Origin: Colletotrichum lupini
Lineage: Eukaryota > Ascomycota > Sordariomycetes > Glomerellales > Glomerellaceae
DNA length: 64,000 bases
Assembly (NCBI RefSeq): GCF_023278565.1
Contig: NC_064676.1
Location: forward strand, 1,922,001-1,986,000
Direction of reading: 5' to 3'
Below are positions 24,481-36,914 of the stretch, in pieces. A program made the position numbers and the translations under genes. Each line of letters opens with the position of its first letter. Position 1 is the first letter of the stretch. Under the pieces are notes generated by a model, which was given only the letters and a program-made list of their open reading frames with translations, searched no databases and was not told the DNA's origin.

Positions 24481-25301
24481 CTCCTCGTGTCCGTGTTCCA
24501 TCATCTGTTCCTCGCGACAGATCGGGACCAATCCTTAGCACAGGCGTCGAAAGGAACCGTTTCCAGCTGCTCTCGGCCTGAGACCTCTTGCTACTTACCT
24601 TACTGAGCACCAAGCACCGGCCGGCCAGTTTGAATAAACCTCAGGCTACCTCAGGTTGTCTCTCGATACCCTCGAATCCTCTTCTTTTTCTTCCAACACT
24701 CTTTTCGTCTTTCGACCTTTCCCACTTGGCTGCTGCGCCTTCTTTGTTATCCGCCAGACCGCAGTGCCTAAAACGGACGCCCGCCTCCCGCTACCTTAGT
24801 GCGTACTGCTTGGATTCTAAGAAAGAACACTCTACCGATCCTCGAACCTGTTTATCCATCTGCAACACCAACTGAAAGGAAAGGCCCCTACGACGACATC
24901 CTTCCCAAAATATTCGACCTCAGATTCCATTTCTGCTTCTTCTTTCGCCCATCTTCGACCCGCATCGAAACTTTCTCCCGTTTTCGAGCGTCTAACCAAT
25001 CCTGACCTCATTGTCCTCATGCGCGGTTGGTAGCATTCTCGGCAGCCACACCATCAGCCGGCCATCGACCTGTTATTCGACCTCTATGTGGCATCCTCCA
25101 TTCTAGACTGACGCCATAACCGATCCTTCGGCTAAGACACGACCTGCACCGCCAGGATTCCAACCACCGACCACTTCTTAGGCTCGCCCGACCGTTCATT
25201 CTATCTGTTGTCGATTTCCCCAACGCATACGAGACCTGTAAAACAGCTGCATCGCATTGCATGGGAACTTAAAGTAACACGCGATTCGAAATCGACCGAC
25301 C

Positions 25302-27607
25302 ATGTCGCCGCAACGCCCAAACTTCATCGACCTTCGGGCGCCCTCGAGCATGTCCAACGTTTCGAGACCTTTACGATCCCCTAGACTCCATGTCGCAGGC
25401 GAGGCACCCCCGGAATTGTCACCTCTCGATGCCTTCGCTCTTCAGAGTCGCCTGTTGGCGAGGCAGCTCCAAGCTGCCGCGAGCGGCGAAGGAAGGCGCA
25501 TGAGCAGACTGCCACCTCTGACGACTGAAAGTCCTTTGGTCGTACAGGGCCGATCAGACTACTTTCGCTCTATGTCTAATGATTCAGGATCCGACGAGAT
25601 GCCACTTCCTGAGCTTCAAAACCCAGGATTGGGACTTAGAACCGAGGTAGAGGACGCCTTCCCGTCTGAGAAAGATCGACCGGTCTCGGTGCACCCTCGA
25701 ATGAGCCGCATTCCGCCTACTCCCGACGAGAACGAGCCTCTCCCAACGCCCCTGCCCGACATGATGCGTGGACGAGTATTGGATTCGATGGAGGAACACC
25801 AGGATGAGACGTACTTTGGCGCAAGAAGAGAGCAGTCCCCTACGCCAATGGAACACCCCACGAACGACTCTCACTTGCAAACCTCGCCTTCACGAAAAGA
25901 TCATTCACTACCTCTGCTCTCGCCAGCACGGTCACGCGAAAATTCATTAAATGGATCGCCTGGCAAGTCAAAAGGACACTCGTTTGATGGACCTGGCTTG
26001 GCTCCTCCGCGACCGAGCTTCACAGCACGATCGGCGACCTCCATGTCTTCTCCCCTCGAAAATACTAGCGACGCCATGAGCAACTCTGTTCAATCATTGC
26101 CCCCGCGCAAACTTTCAAGTTGCAGCGCTTATGCGGCGTCAAATGCGTCACCCAACCTGAACCCAGGTCCTTTCCAACGCTCACCTTCCGTGTGCTCCGA
26201 CGCCTCCATGCCATTACCGCGACCATCCTTCAACTTTTCGAGGCCCATGAGCCGAGCCGGCACACCTGGTTTGGAGACCCCAACGCGTCAGGCCTCATCC
26301 GACAGCCAACCGTCATTCATGTTTGCGAATGACGACTCTGCCAATACTCCTGTTAGCATGAACAGCGAGGGCTTCCCCGACCATGTGCATGACGATGGCA
26401 AGGCCGCTCCTTCGTACATTTATTCCAAGTACTCACTTCCCCGAGGCAAGATCGTGCAGCGATCTGTTCCTCTCGACCCTCACCCGCAAGCTTCCTTTCA
26501 ATGGGAGCAGCCCGTGACTGCTCCAAGCAACGTGCAAGCTATCCAACGCGGAGCACCCCCATCTCCGCCAACTCGGCCATCTAGCTCAGCAGAGCCCGAT
26601 AACCTCAGCTTGGGCAAGCCTTCCTTCGAGCAAGGAAAGCGCAGTCTCGATCGCGGTGGCCCGGCCCCGCAGCCATCCCCCAATCCCAGCCGTCCATCGA
26701 CCGAGAGCCGGGCTTCAGAGGAGGATTCTCGGGGTCGTGCCCTTGTTTCTCAGGCCCACGATACTGCTGCTCGTGGTCAGACTGCCATGTCAACTACCAG
26801 TGATTCTAACAGCACTGTCAAGGCGGCTCGCTCATTGGCATCAGGTGCCCCGACAGCTTCAGACATGTCTCCGGAGGATCACCTAGCCAAGGGTATTGAA
26901 TGCCATGAGAATGGCTCAGTGAAGGAATCCACCTACCATCTTCGCCATGCAGCGAAGGGAGGCAACCCGACAGGTATGCTTCTGTATGCGCTGGCATGCA
27001 GACACGGCTGGGGTATGCGGCCCAACCAGCGGGAGGGTGTTGAGTGGCTGCGTAAAGCAGCTGAATGTGCCAGCCTTGAAATCGCTGATGACGAGGACCA
27101 TGTCAAGGAAGGAAAGTTTGTGGATGCCATGGAGAGAAGAACTCGCAAGGCACAGTTCGCACTCAGCATCTATGAGTTGGGTGTGAGCCATATGAATGGA
27201 TGGGGTATCGAGCAGGACAAGGCTCTTGCCCTGAGATGCTTTGAGATCGCTGGATGTAAGTTGAGATTGCATGTTCTTGACGGATTCATGAAGCTAATGG
27301 TGTGAACAGCTTGGGGCGATGTAGATGCACTGGCCGAAGCAGGCTTTTGCTACGCTCAAGGAGTTGGCTGCAAGAAGAACCTTAAGAAGGCCGCTGGCTT
27401 TTATAGACAAGCTGAGGCCAAAGGGATGAACATGGTCGGCAACAGCTGGTATGTTTTACATGTAGCCCTCCAAGGGAACGGAATATTGGTATTGACAAGC
27501 GCCATCACAGGATTCACAAGTCAAAGTACAATGACGAAGACAAGCCTGCCAAGAATGCCCGCAGCAAGTCGAGGACGCGCACCATGTTCGGCATTAAGAC
27601 TGGCTAG
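25302..27607 (+). CDS. Sel1-repeat protein, Nif1/Dsf2-like
   Basis: Three exons, 25302-27255, 27310-27448 and 27511-27607, giving 729 residues. About the first 520 residues are Ser/Pro/Arg-rich and probably disordered, with many SP and RxxS motifs. The C-terminal part carries Sel1-type TPR-like repeats from about residue 535, for example ALACRHGWGMRPNQREGVEW, SHMNGWGIEQDKALALRCFE and CYAQGVGCKKNLKKAAGFYR. It ends with a conserved-looking basic tail (KSRTRTMFGIKTG). This architecture matches the ascomycete family annotated as cell-cycle inhibitor Nif1 in fission yeast and Dsf2 in budding yeast. Sel1 repeats generally mediate protein-protein binding, and the actual partner here is unknown. The third exon was found by splicing and restores the family C-terminus. 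The ATG at 25302 has A at -3. Confidence 0.82.
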
Positions 27608-28461
27608 CGATGAGTCTTTTTGAAGTTCTTTTTGCGCGGAGCGTCTAGCGGCATTTCATGGATCATGACCACTTGCATCAACACATCACCTTCATACCCC
27701 GCATCTTCGGAGTTTCGGAAGACTGGCTCTGCGGAGTGCAGCTGTTTTTACTGGGCATTTAAAAACTCAGAGGCTAGGAATTGTGCCATTTTCTGTATTC
27801 AACGAGGTCTCAAAAAGTGTGACCTAAGAGAGGGGGGGGAATAAGGACGCCTCTCCCTACTTTGTTCTAACAATGTGTGCGAGGGATTTGGGTCCTGGAG
27901 AGGCTCTGGGTTTGTGACATAGGGACAAAAAAGTGATGGGTCCTTTCTGTGTGTCCAGACCTTGATCGAACATACCCTTGATTCCTATGTATATACCACT
28001 TTTGTCTTTTTTATTCTGGGAGGGAAGCAATGGCTCTCTTCATAGGGTACTTCATGGGGATTCCTTTTGTCGTACAAAATGCGTCTGCCTACCCAGTTGC
28101 GGTAGTGTAGCCAATGGATCAAATTTTTCGAAATCAAACTGTTGAGCAACCACTTTGAATTGGCATAAACTGCTAGCAAGAGGTCGAATGGCCGTACTAT
28201 GTCAAGAGGAATGGATGTTGACCAAAGTCTTGTGGAAGCATCCACAGTCAGCGGCTATCGAAGCCCCTGTTAAGTAAATTATCGATGCTGTTCCATGTCA
28301 AAATAGTGATGGGAAGTTGGCACTTTGGGGGGAAATGGTTTGCGTCAGTCTCGTCTATTGCCATCATTGTATTGGTACAGAATCTTCCCGATATGGGAGT
28401 ACTTCATTCAGCACGTCTTAAGAACCCCTCCACCTCCAGTTGCCTCGTAAACATCATGCAT
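27608..28461. other. Convergent 3' spacer, Sel1-repeat gene / PUP1
   Basis: An 854 bp tail-to-tail region that should contain both 3' UTRs. No coding or RNA gene seen. Confidence 0.45.
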
Positions 28462-29417
28462 CTAGGTATCAACCTCCATCGCTTCACCGGCCGGCACCTC
28501 CGTTACGCTCACGTAGCGGCCAATCTCGTTCTTCTTGATAATCTTCTCGTTGAGCACGGCCGTGGTGCCCTTCTGGAAGGCGTAGCTCTTGAGCTTAGCG
28601 CTACGCTCGTTGGGCTTGACGAAGCCGCGCTTGAGGGTGGTCTTGTCCTTTGTGATGATGGCGACGTCGACGTTGCTTCCGGAGCCGAGATCGTTAAAGA
28701 TACCGGCCTGGATGGCATCGCTTGCGAGCTTGACGGCCTCGTCCTGGGTCAGGGACGGCTTCCACTGGGTCTCGAAGACGGACATGGCGGCCAGGGAGCC
28801 GGAGCCCATGGTGACGTAGGGGAGCTTGTCGGTGGAACCGTGGGCGTGGACGGTGAAGAGGTGGGTTCCCGTGGGGTCGACGCCGGCGACGACGAGGTAG
28901 GCACCAATGTGGCCCTGGTACTGGAAGAGATGCTGCTTGAGCATGGTCATGCAGGTGACGACGCGGGGCTTGCGGCCCGTGGAGAGGGCGTGGAGCTCGA
29001 GGTTGGAGGATATGATTGCCGTGGTGAACTCGGTGTCGGCGGCGGTACCGGCTCCTGCACACCAAATCTGGGGAGCGATGTAGTGCAGCTTTTCGCAGTT
29101 CTTGTCGGCGACGATGGGACCGGAAGTTGCTCTTGTATCGGCGGCAATCTAGAGTGCACCTCGCTCTGTTAGCTGCTGCGGTTGAAGGCGAGGGATGCTA
29201 TCGGGGTGGGAGAAGGGGGGGAGGGGAACCAGGCGAATCCCAAAGGTTGCCATCGCTGCTCAAAGACGTGAATCGAATGGAGGGTACTGACCACAACACC
29301 GCCGTCGAATATGCATCCTACGATGGTGGTACCTGTGCTCGTCGCCTTGGGGAGGGGGACACCTCGGGCGTGGAGGGCCGCATTGCGGTTGTAGTTTGAG
29401 AAGTCGAAGCCGGGCAT
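28462..29417 (-). CDS. PUP1: Proteasome 20S core subunit beta type-7 (beta2, Pup1)
   Basis: Two exons, 29417-29292 and 29148-28462, giving 270 residues. This is the trypsin-like catalytic beta2 subunit of the 20S proteasome. The propeptide is 29 residues and ends in STG before the catalytic TTIVG (processing at G29/T30). In mature numbering, Thr1, Asp17 (AADTRAT) and Lys33 (NCEKLH) are all present. [12 protein letters not shown] and [12 protein letters not shown] are also typical of beta2, and the C-terminal extension that wraps beta3 is present. The 143-bp intron is long for this window. The gene is divergent from NUP159 with 0.9 kb between them. The long plus-strand ORF over it is a shadow. 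Confidence 0.97.
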
Positions 29418-30310
29418 CGTTGCTGCTGCCTTGTCTGGAAACCCCGGTCGCTATCCTGTGTATGTAAGAAACCGTCGAATTCGTTCAAGTAGTTTGTGGT
29501 CGTCAGTCGTGGCAGTCGAAGTTGGGTTCGAGGAGAAGTCGTCGACAGATGAGGTGGGGATCGAGTGAGGTTGAAGGTGGACGCGGTAAACGGTAAGGTA
29601 GAGCTGGATGACGAGGCTAAAAGCTGCCTTCGATGGTCGTTGCCGCTGTTTGGGGGGGGCCTGGGAGCTCCTGCACGCCTGCAAGGCACCCTGACATTCG
29701 ACGTAGCTTGCCAGAGGCAGCAGTGATTGGACAGAGAGAGCCCCAGATCTGAGCTAAACCGAAGCTCACCGCACGTGACTCGAACATTTGGAGGGATTGG
29801 CAGGCGACCGGCCGGGGAACGGGGGGATGGGCCAAGCAAAGAGCTGGGAATTTTTAGGTAGCCATTCCTGAAAAAAAGTCCCAGGCCAAAAGACGAGCCA
29901 AAGGTGCAAGACTCTTTTACGCATCTCGACTGGCGCCTGTCTCTCTGCTTTGCACCCAATTGCATCGCGTTTCCACGTGTGGCACGTCATAATACTTATT
30001 TCCTTCCAGATTTGAGGCGATTAGCCAGGCTTCATCCAGCTATTTTCCTTCTCTTTATCCCATAGCTGCCGGTTGCGACAGCAGCAACATAGCCAAACCT
30101 CGTGGCTCAAGCAACAACACCCCCCAAGCTGAGTGCAGCGCGAAGCACCCTAACAACAGCAAGAAATAGAAGAGGGGCAACAAGAAGACGAAAAAGAAAA
30201 GAAGCACAAGGGGAAAACTCTTATCAACAAACGCGACCCCTCCAGCGAATGCGAAGGACCACCCTGACTTACACGTCCTCCCTCCACAAGCCGGTCACGT
30301 CGCAACAGTC
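29418..30310. promoter_or_regulatory. Divergent intergenic region PUP1 / NUP159
   Basis: An 893 bp spacer between two start codons. I looked for, and did not find, the yeast Rpn4 site GGTGGCAAA. The 3' half of the spacer, next to NUP159, is purine-rich and A-rich on the plus strand. Confidence 0.4.
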
Positions 30311-33300
30311 ATGGCTTTCAGCTTCGCGAACCAAGGAAATGCCACGGCCGGAGGAGGAGGAGGACTGACTCAAGGCCCCGAGCTGGAGGTGATCCAGACC
30401 GAGGTGAGATCTGGTCACCGACACCGTCGATGCCGCTGTCTTTTGAAAGTTCGAGGCTCACCATGTAAATCTATTCAGGCGCTTGGTTTCAAGTCGATTG
30501 CAGGCGACGCGAAGCTCCGACTCACATCCGCCTGGTCCCCGCCGCCCGCCGATACCGCCTCGCTCATCAGCATCGCCTCCCGCCGAGGCCTCGTCGCCGC
30601 CGCCGGACCCGACGGTATCACCATCACCTCGACTGACTCCGTGCGCAAGGGCTTTGAGGGTGAAAAGGAAGGCGATTCCGATGTCCGCGCGTTCCAGCCG
30701 CAGGGCAAGCTGCCCATGCCTATGAGGGTGTCGCAGCTCGCCTTCAGCGCCGACGAGAACTACCTGATCCTCTCCGCCGAGAGCGGAGGCGGTCTCGCGG
30801 TATACGAAGTGGAAAGCCTGCTCCAGGGTGCCACGAAAGCTGCGTTCGAGCTTGCGACGAACGGCGAAACTTTGAGGGCGCTCTTCCCGAACCCCACGAT
30901 CGAGAAGGCGGAACTGTGCGCCATTGTGACGAATAACGGCAACCTGCACATGGCGAACCTGAAGGAGAGGTCAGTCAGCAATGCTCTGAAAGCACAGGTT
31001 AGCTGCATAAGCTGGAGCACAAAAGGAAAGCAGCTGGTGGCGGGCTTGGCGGACGGGACCATTTTCCAAATGACCCCTGAGGGTGAGGCCAAGGGCGAGA
31101 TCCCGCGGCCATCAAACGTGTCGAATGCTCACGGTAGGTTCTCGAGCTGACGGAACGCGCAACCATGCTGAACTAATTGACTACAGTATCGTCTCTGACT
31201 TGGCTGGAAAATCATCTTTTCCTCGCCATCCACACATCAACTTCGGAGTCCCCGCCAAATTCAGTATACCATCTCATTACAAGAAAGCTGCCATCAGATT
31301 TCACTTTCCAGAAGCTGAACGACCCCGTCGACCCGTTTGGCGCCGAAAAGCCGCCTCATCACTCAATATTGAGGCTCAAGGAATTCCCTCCCAACCTTTC
31401 AGATCTCCTCATCGTGGCATCGACCGTCTCCCCAGACATCGGCCTCCTCAGTAGGGCGAAGTCACCCCTGACTTCTGATCATCCAGTCGACACCGCCGGC
31501 GTCTTTACCACAACAGAACTGGCCGATGACTCGAAACGTGCCTCTCTGCCCATGAATGACAGCTATGAAAACACCATCCCCATCGGTGTTGCCCTTGATC
31601 TCTCAGCCAAGGACAAGGTATACAAGCCCTTGCCCGCCGATGAAGAGATTGAAGATTCTCCCGGCCCAGTGCCGGGTTTGTGGGTGCTGAACAACGAGGG
31701 TGTACTGAGTTCATGGTGGATTATCTACGAGGACTCCATCAGGCATGGCACGACATACCCTGGCATGGCCGCGGTTGATACTTCCGCGCCCCCTGCGGGC
31801 GCATCCAGCTCGACACCAGCAGCAGCACCGGTGACGGCCCCAGCTTCGAACACATCAGCATTTGGCGCTCCTTCGAGCACCCCGGCCTTCGGTTCGGCAT
31901 CCGCCTTGGGCTCAGGCCAAAAGGCCTCACCATTCGGTTCCAGTGGATCCAAGATCCCTACATTTGGTGGCTCGTCAGCCCTGGGATCTAAGGCTTCACC
32001 ATGGGGCGCTGCGACGACGTCTTCCGCCGCTCCCGCCGCTCCCGCAGCCTCTGGATCTACGTTCGGCAGCGGTAGCCCCTTTGGGGGCAGCTCAGCTACA
32101 TCTGGCTCTCCTTTTGCTCAGGCCTCCGCAACAAAATCAGCGTTCGGCACTGGCGGCTCTTTCGGAAGCCCTTCCGCCACAACTCCAGCTGCAAACAAAT
32201 CAGCGTTTGGCAGTGGTAGTACCTTTGGGGCCCCTTCCGCTGCTTCATCGGATGCACCCAAGTCGACGTTTGGTAGCGGAAGCGCTTTCGGGACCCCCTC
32301 TGCTACGCCATCGGCTGCACCCAAGTCAGCGTTCGGCAGTGGCAGCGCCTTTGGGACACCAGCTGCTTCCTCATCAGGTCCGGCGTTTGGCCAGCCTTCA
32401 TCAGTCGGTTTTGGTCAGTCGTCGTCGCTTGGACAGAAGTCCTCTCCATGGGCGTCAGGCGGAGCATCTGGTGCGAACACGTCTGCGTCACCGGCGTTCG
32501 GCCAGCCTAGTAGCTTCGGAACATCCGAGAATAAGAGTGTGTTCGGCGGTGCATCAGCAGCCAAACCTGCACCTGCGTCTGGGGGATTCTCTAGCTTTGC
32601 TAGCTCTGGTGGCTTTGGTTCCCTTGCAAATAAGGGCAACGAGGGTGGTAGTGTTTTCTCCAGCAAGACTTCGTCAAGTCCATTCGGCTCTGGGGGTCAA
32701 CTGGGCACGGCTTCTAAGGATACCGCGTTCCCTCCCCCGAGCTCGACTGGCCCGGCGACTAGCAATCCCTTCAGCCAGCCTTTCAAGTTGGGAACCACCT
32801 TCGAGGCAGATCCCTCTGCCAAGGACGATGATGAGAAGCCTTCTACCCCTGGCGGATCCTCTCTGTTTGGCAGCAACTTCGGCTCTGCACTGGGAAGCGC
32901 CGTGACGAAGACTCCTCCTAAGGAAACGACCACAGAATCGAACGAAGAAACACCGAAGCCCAAATCGGTCTTCAGCCTTGGCCAATCCACAACGCCAAAA
33001 GAGACTCCAGCGCCTTCCAAATTTGGTTTCCCACCGACTTCAACATCAGCCCCCAAAAGCGGCTTGTTTGGATTCCCTTCTCAGCCAGCGACTGGAGGTT
33101 TGTTTGGTTCTGCGAAGCCGGCAGAGAAGACACCAGAGGTCAAGACCGAGTCCAGCACTCCTCTTCCCCCTGATACGACTAGCAAAAACTCATATCCTCT
33201 TGGTGATTCCTCGTCTTCTTCGGGCACCGGAAATGTTCCTTCAGACAGTGGAAGTAAGGCTTCACCTCAAGTGGACAATGCGCCTCTGCCTCCCGATTTC

Positions 33301-35271
33301 CTTACTACGCCAAAGGCAACGTCAACGAAGGCAGCCAGCGCTGCTCCGCTACCGCCTGATTTCCTCAAGCCTTCAAAGCCACAGGGAAGCACTACTCCGG
33401 CCGACGAAGCTCCTCTCCCACCCGACTTCCTCACGCCCAAGCCTAGCAAGACCGCAGTGTCTGCCACGCCTTCGGCGGCGCTTCATTTGCCAGCAGACGA
33501 CCAGTCCTCGCCCGAGGAGCTTGAACGGCCGAAATCTACTGCACCTGCTGCGGCTCCGGACTTCCTCAAGATGCCCAAGCAATCTTTGTCGTCGGCAACG
33601 TGGTCGTATACCCCTCAGAACACGACACCTGCAGTAGACGATGCTCCGTTGCCGCCAGACTTCCTCACTAAGCCCAAGGAGCCTGTCTTCCCTTCCATTC
33701 CGACTGTGCCTGATAGTGAGCATGACACCGATCTTGAGGATGAGGACGACGACGATGAGTCTGAGGGCAGCGGCGTCATTGTCTCCAAGGATCAAAGCCC
33801 ATCCATGACGGCGATGACCCCTACGGCGGGCATGACCCCGCAAAGCTCGTTCGGTGGTGTTAGTAGCAGCACCTACTCCGTTCCACGGACGGAGGAAGAG
33901 AGACTGCGGGCATCGTTGTTTGGTGACCTGAGCCGCAATGCTCCCATGTTCCCCCGACCGTCCCAAACCAGCCCTCGCTCTCCCAGCCCAGTCCGTGGCG
34001 CTGTGCCAGGCCGCATCATGCGCCAGGAGTCTGCTCGTTCGGTTAGTGCCCCGGGCATGGCATCTCAGATTCTTGCAGCCCAGAAAAAGCAGCCTTCGCA
34101 GATGGGGTCATCCATTGTCGGGAACAAATCCAACGATGATCACTTCATTGCTCAGCAAAGACTTGCGCGCCAAAGGCGGCAGGCCGAAGAGACCAGGGCG
34201 CTGGAGGACGAGGAGGATGATGAGATTCAGAAGATTCTTGCTTCCAAGATCGAGCCCACACTAAAGCTTGATGACTTCATCGCCCACTCAAACGTTGTGC
34301 CGTCAGCCAAGGAGACCATCCCGGCCCAGGTGGAGGCAGTGTATCGCGACATTAACTCGATGATCGACACCCTTGGTCTGAATGCTCGCTCTCTTGCCAG
34401 CTTTCTCATGGGGCACGACATCGGATTCAAGGCCGGGGGTCGACGCAAGCAAGATCTCGAGAACCCAGACAGTTGGGTTCTCTGCGAGATTGATGAGCTC
34501 GGAGAAGTCGTTGACAGATCTTTGGCTCAGGACCTCGAGGATGGTCGTGTTCACGACGTTGAAGAGAAGCTTGAGGAGTGCAACGAGCTCGCCCGCGAAA
34601 TGTCTCGCCTCCGATCAAAGCAAGATGATCTTAAGAAGATCATTATGGTGAAGACGGACCCCGACCAAGCCGACATCAGTCGCTCTCTGCCTCTGAGTAC
34701 CGAGCAGGCAAGTCAGCAGAACGAGCTGCGTCGCGAATACACAAACTTCACCAAGCTTCTCGCCGAAGCCGAGGAGGCCTTGACGATCCTGAAGACCAGA
34801 ATCGCCGCCGCGAACAGCGCATCTGGAAAGGGCACCTCCAACATGCCTACCGTCGAGGCCGTCATGCGGACCATTGGCAAGATGACCAGCATGGTGGAGA
34901 AGCGATCCGGCGACATCGACGTCCTCGAGAACCAGATGCGCAAGCTCCGCTTCTCGTCGGTCAACAGCCGCGAGGGCTCCCCGATGGTCACGCCCCAGAG
35001 GAATAGCCGTTCCATCCTCTTCTCGCCCGAGCGATCTGCCGTGATGGCGTCGCCCGGAACCCTGCGTAACTCCATGGTGTCCTCCGTGGCCTCGTACGGC
35101 GGCCGCGGCGGCACGGGCACGCCTCCGCGCAAGAAGCTGAGCGGGTTCAGCGGGGAGGAGAAGTCGGAGTTGATGGCGAAGCGGGCCAAGCGCCAGGCTG
35201 TGCTGAACAAGCTCAAGGCTAATGTCGAGAGGGCGGGCGTGAGCGCGTGGGCGATGGAGGATATTGAATGA
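30311..35271 (+). CDS. NUP159: Nucleoporin Nup159 (NUP214 homologue)
   Basis: Three exons, 30311-30403, 30479-31133 and 31187-35271, giving 1610 residues. Nup159 sits on the cytoplasmic face of the nuclear pore and docks the DEAD-box helicase Dbp5 to remodel exported mRNPs. Residues 1-430 form the N-terminal beta-propeller. From about 470 to 895 there is a dense FG-repeat region with SxFG and FGxPS units. Residues 947-1076 hold an array of PLPPDF motifs, then an acidic run (about 1093-1110). The C-terminal coiled-coil region is at about 1240-1507, the part that in other fungi binds Nup82. A basic Ser-rich tail follows. The first intron is 75 nt, a multiple of three, and has no in-frame stop, so it can be missed by ORF callers. 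The gene is convergent with the eL33 gene. Confidence 0.95.
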
Positions 35272-36914
35272 TGGATCCTGTGGTAAAGGGTGCTGAGGCT
35301 GGTGAGTCTTTGTTGGCCCCCATTCCACGGGGTTTAGGAGTTTCGGAATGCAACACGGGGCATATGGAATAGTGAAGCGGAGATAGTGTATGGCATAATG
35401 TACAAAAATCAAACATTCATACTAGAGCTGTGTTGAAGATTGTGACTTGCATGAGTTGGTTTTTGGGCTGGAAGAAATCACCATTATATGATGTGACCCG
35501 TCGGTTCATGCCCACTTTCACCTTGGGCCAGTTCCTTAAACGAGCCTTGTTTTCTCTCTCGTCTTTCTAAGGTCAATGTCGAGTTCTTTTTGGAAAGTCC
35601 CATCGTTAGAATGTCGTGTCGTACCTAAGGTAGACAATGAATGGTGGATAAGCCGCTTGCGCATGCGTGTCGACATGTCTCACGATGTTCAGCTTCCACG
35701 TTCTCGTGTACCCACCTAGATCTTTTCCGTTTTACGTTTCTCCCCTGCAATCCAATGTCAATCTAAATATGTGCAACACACAGGCGAGTCTCCGTTGCGT
35801 TGAATCGGAGTGAGTTTGAACCAATCTGGCGACAAAGTGCAAGCCCAGGCGGAGATCTTCGGAAGATCACCTCCCCTCGGTCGGAGGCCCCCGGTTCGTG
35901 GTACCGAAGCGGTAAATCTGCCGAAGATGGACGGAAGATATCCCGGCTGCGGGATACCGGGACGGGGTGGGAGCGGCCCCCATGGATCCGCTTCGTGTCA
36001 GTGAAATGCCCTTGACGTCACCTCTTAAAAGTGTCCCTTGTGAACTTTGGGGCCATAGGGTTGCTGGCGCAAGTGGAAACCTCCTTGACACTTTGCGATA
36101 TTGTCCTCATAAAGTGAAAGGTTCCTGGGATGCTCGATGGAAACCTGAGATGCTTTGAATACCTAACCTGGATGATGGACGGGATATCAAAGTCAGGGAA
36201 CATGACAGTAGATTAGGGCAGCCTTTCTTTCCCCGGATTTCCACGAATCGCACAGTCCACATGAATAGAGAGAGCAAGGTAGATTGGGCGTATCAGCATC
36301 GTTCCAAATATGTGTTGTGAGTATGTCACTGAATCTCATTGAGGTACATCACCCAAGCACACATTGGCAAAGTTTGGACATGGAGGCTTTGGGACTGCCT
36401 TCGCAGCAAGACATTTGGACTAGGACTGGGGACAAGCCGCGGGCAGCTTATGAAGAGGGAGCCGAAGGGAAGTTGTGCAAAAACCATTGAATACCGTCGC
36501 TGAGCCATGTCTTTTGAAAACACCTGACATTAATGCCGCCCGATCTACCGTTCGTCGTTATCGCGTTTGTGTAGCCGGCCAGCAACATCAAGTTGTTGAT
36601 TTTTTTTCATTTCCCCGTCCTCGAGCCCCCGACAATAATGGCTACTCTTCGCGACCCGTACACAAACGTCTCTTCCATTCTTTTGTCGAATCACGCAGAA
36701 TCATATTCCCATGTCTCGATGAAAAAAACAGGGTGGGGGAGGGTTCTCGGCGGGTTGTGCGTTTCGCCCTTCATGCGTGGTTGTTTGACGAGTTTGATTT
36801 GATGCCTTTTTTTGTAGCAAGCAAGGCACTATGCTCTTGCCCTTGCCTGGACCGATGCAACCAATTCAGAATCCATCCTCAAATACCAACTCCGTCCGAT
36901 GATGAGTCCGTTTT
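35272..36914. other. Convergent 3' spacer, NUP159 / eL33 gene
   Basis: A 1.6 kb tail-to-tail region with no recognisable gene. A full TACCTAAGGTA element is at 35622-35632. A GATCTTCGGAAGATC near-palindrome lies near 35853-35867, inside a GC-rich patch (about 35840-36000) that differs from its surroundings and could be a fragment of an older insertion. Confidence 0.4.

Larger units (their letters stand above)
17990..25301. other. 7.3 kb region without a recognisable protein gene
   Basis: The largest normal-composition gap in the window. Every ORF above 60 codons was inspected. None shows a known family, and most are low-complexity or end quickly in all frames. Visible structure includes GC-rich and poly-G tracts near 19364-19440, a CTG tract at 23591-23606, several TACCTAAGGTA-type elements, tandem CCAAT boxes at 24194-24208 and a pyrimidine-rich tract at about 24260-24480. 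The right end is probably a long promoter and leader for the Sel1-repeat gene. Non-coding transcripts are possible but cannot be seen directly. Confidence 0.4.

Noticed and set aside
24076..24606. 176-residue plus-strand ORF before the Sel1-repeat gene
   Set aside because: Pyrimidine-rich promoter DNA explains its Ser/Pro/Leu/Phe content, and there is no family similarity.
28285..29172. 295-residue plus-strand ORF over PUP1
   Set aside because: It is exactly antisense to the catalytic part of a well-supported proteasome gene, and its Gly/Val/Leu-rich sequence is the usual mirror of GC-biased codons.
29418..30310. Rpn4-type proteasome element upstream of PUP1
   Set aside because: GGTGGCAAA is absent on both strands in the parts I read; such an element is not generally expected in filamentous fungi.
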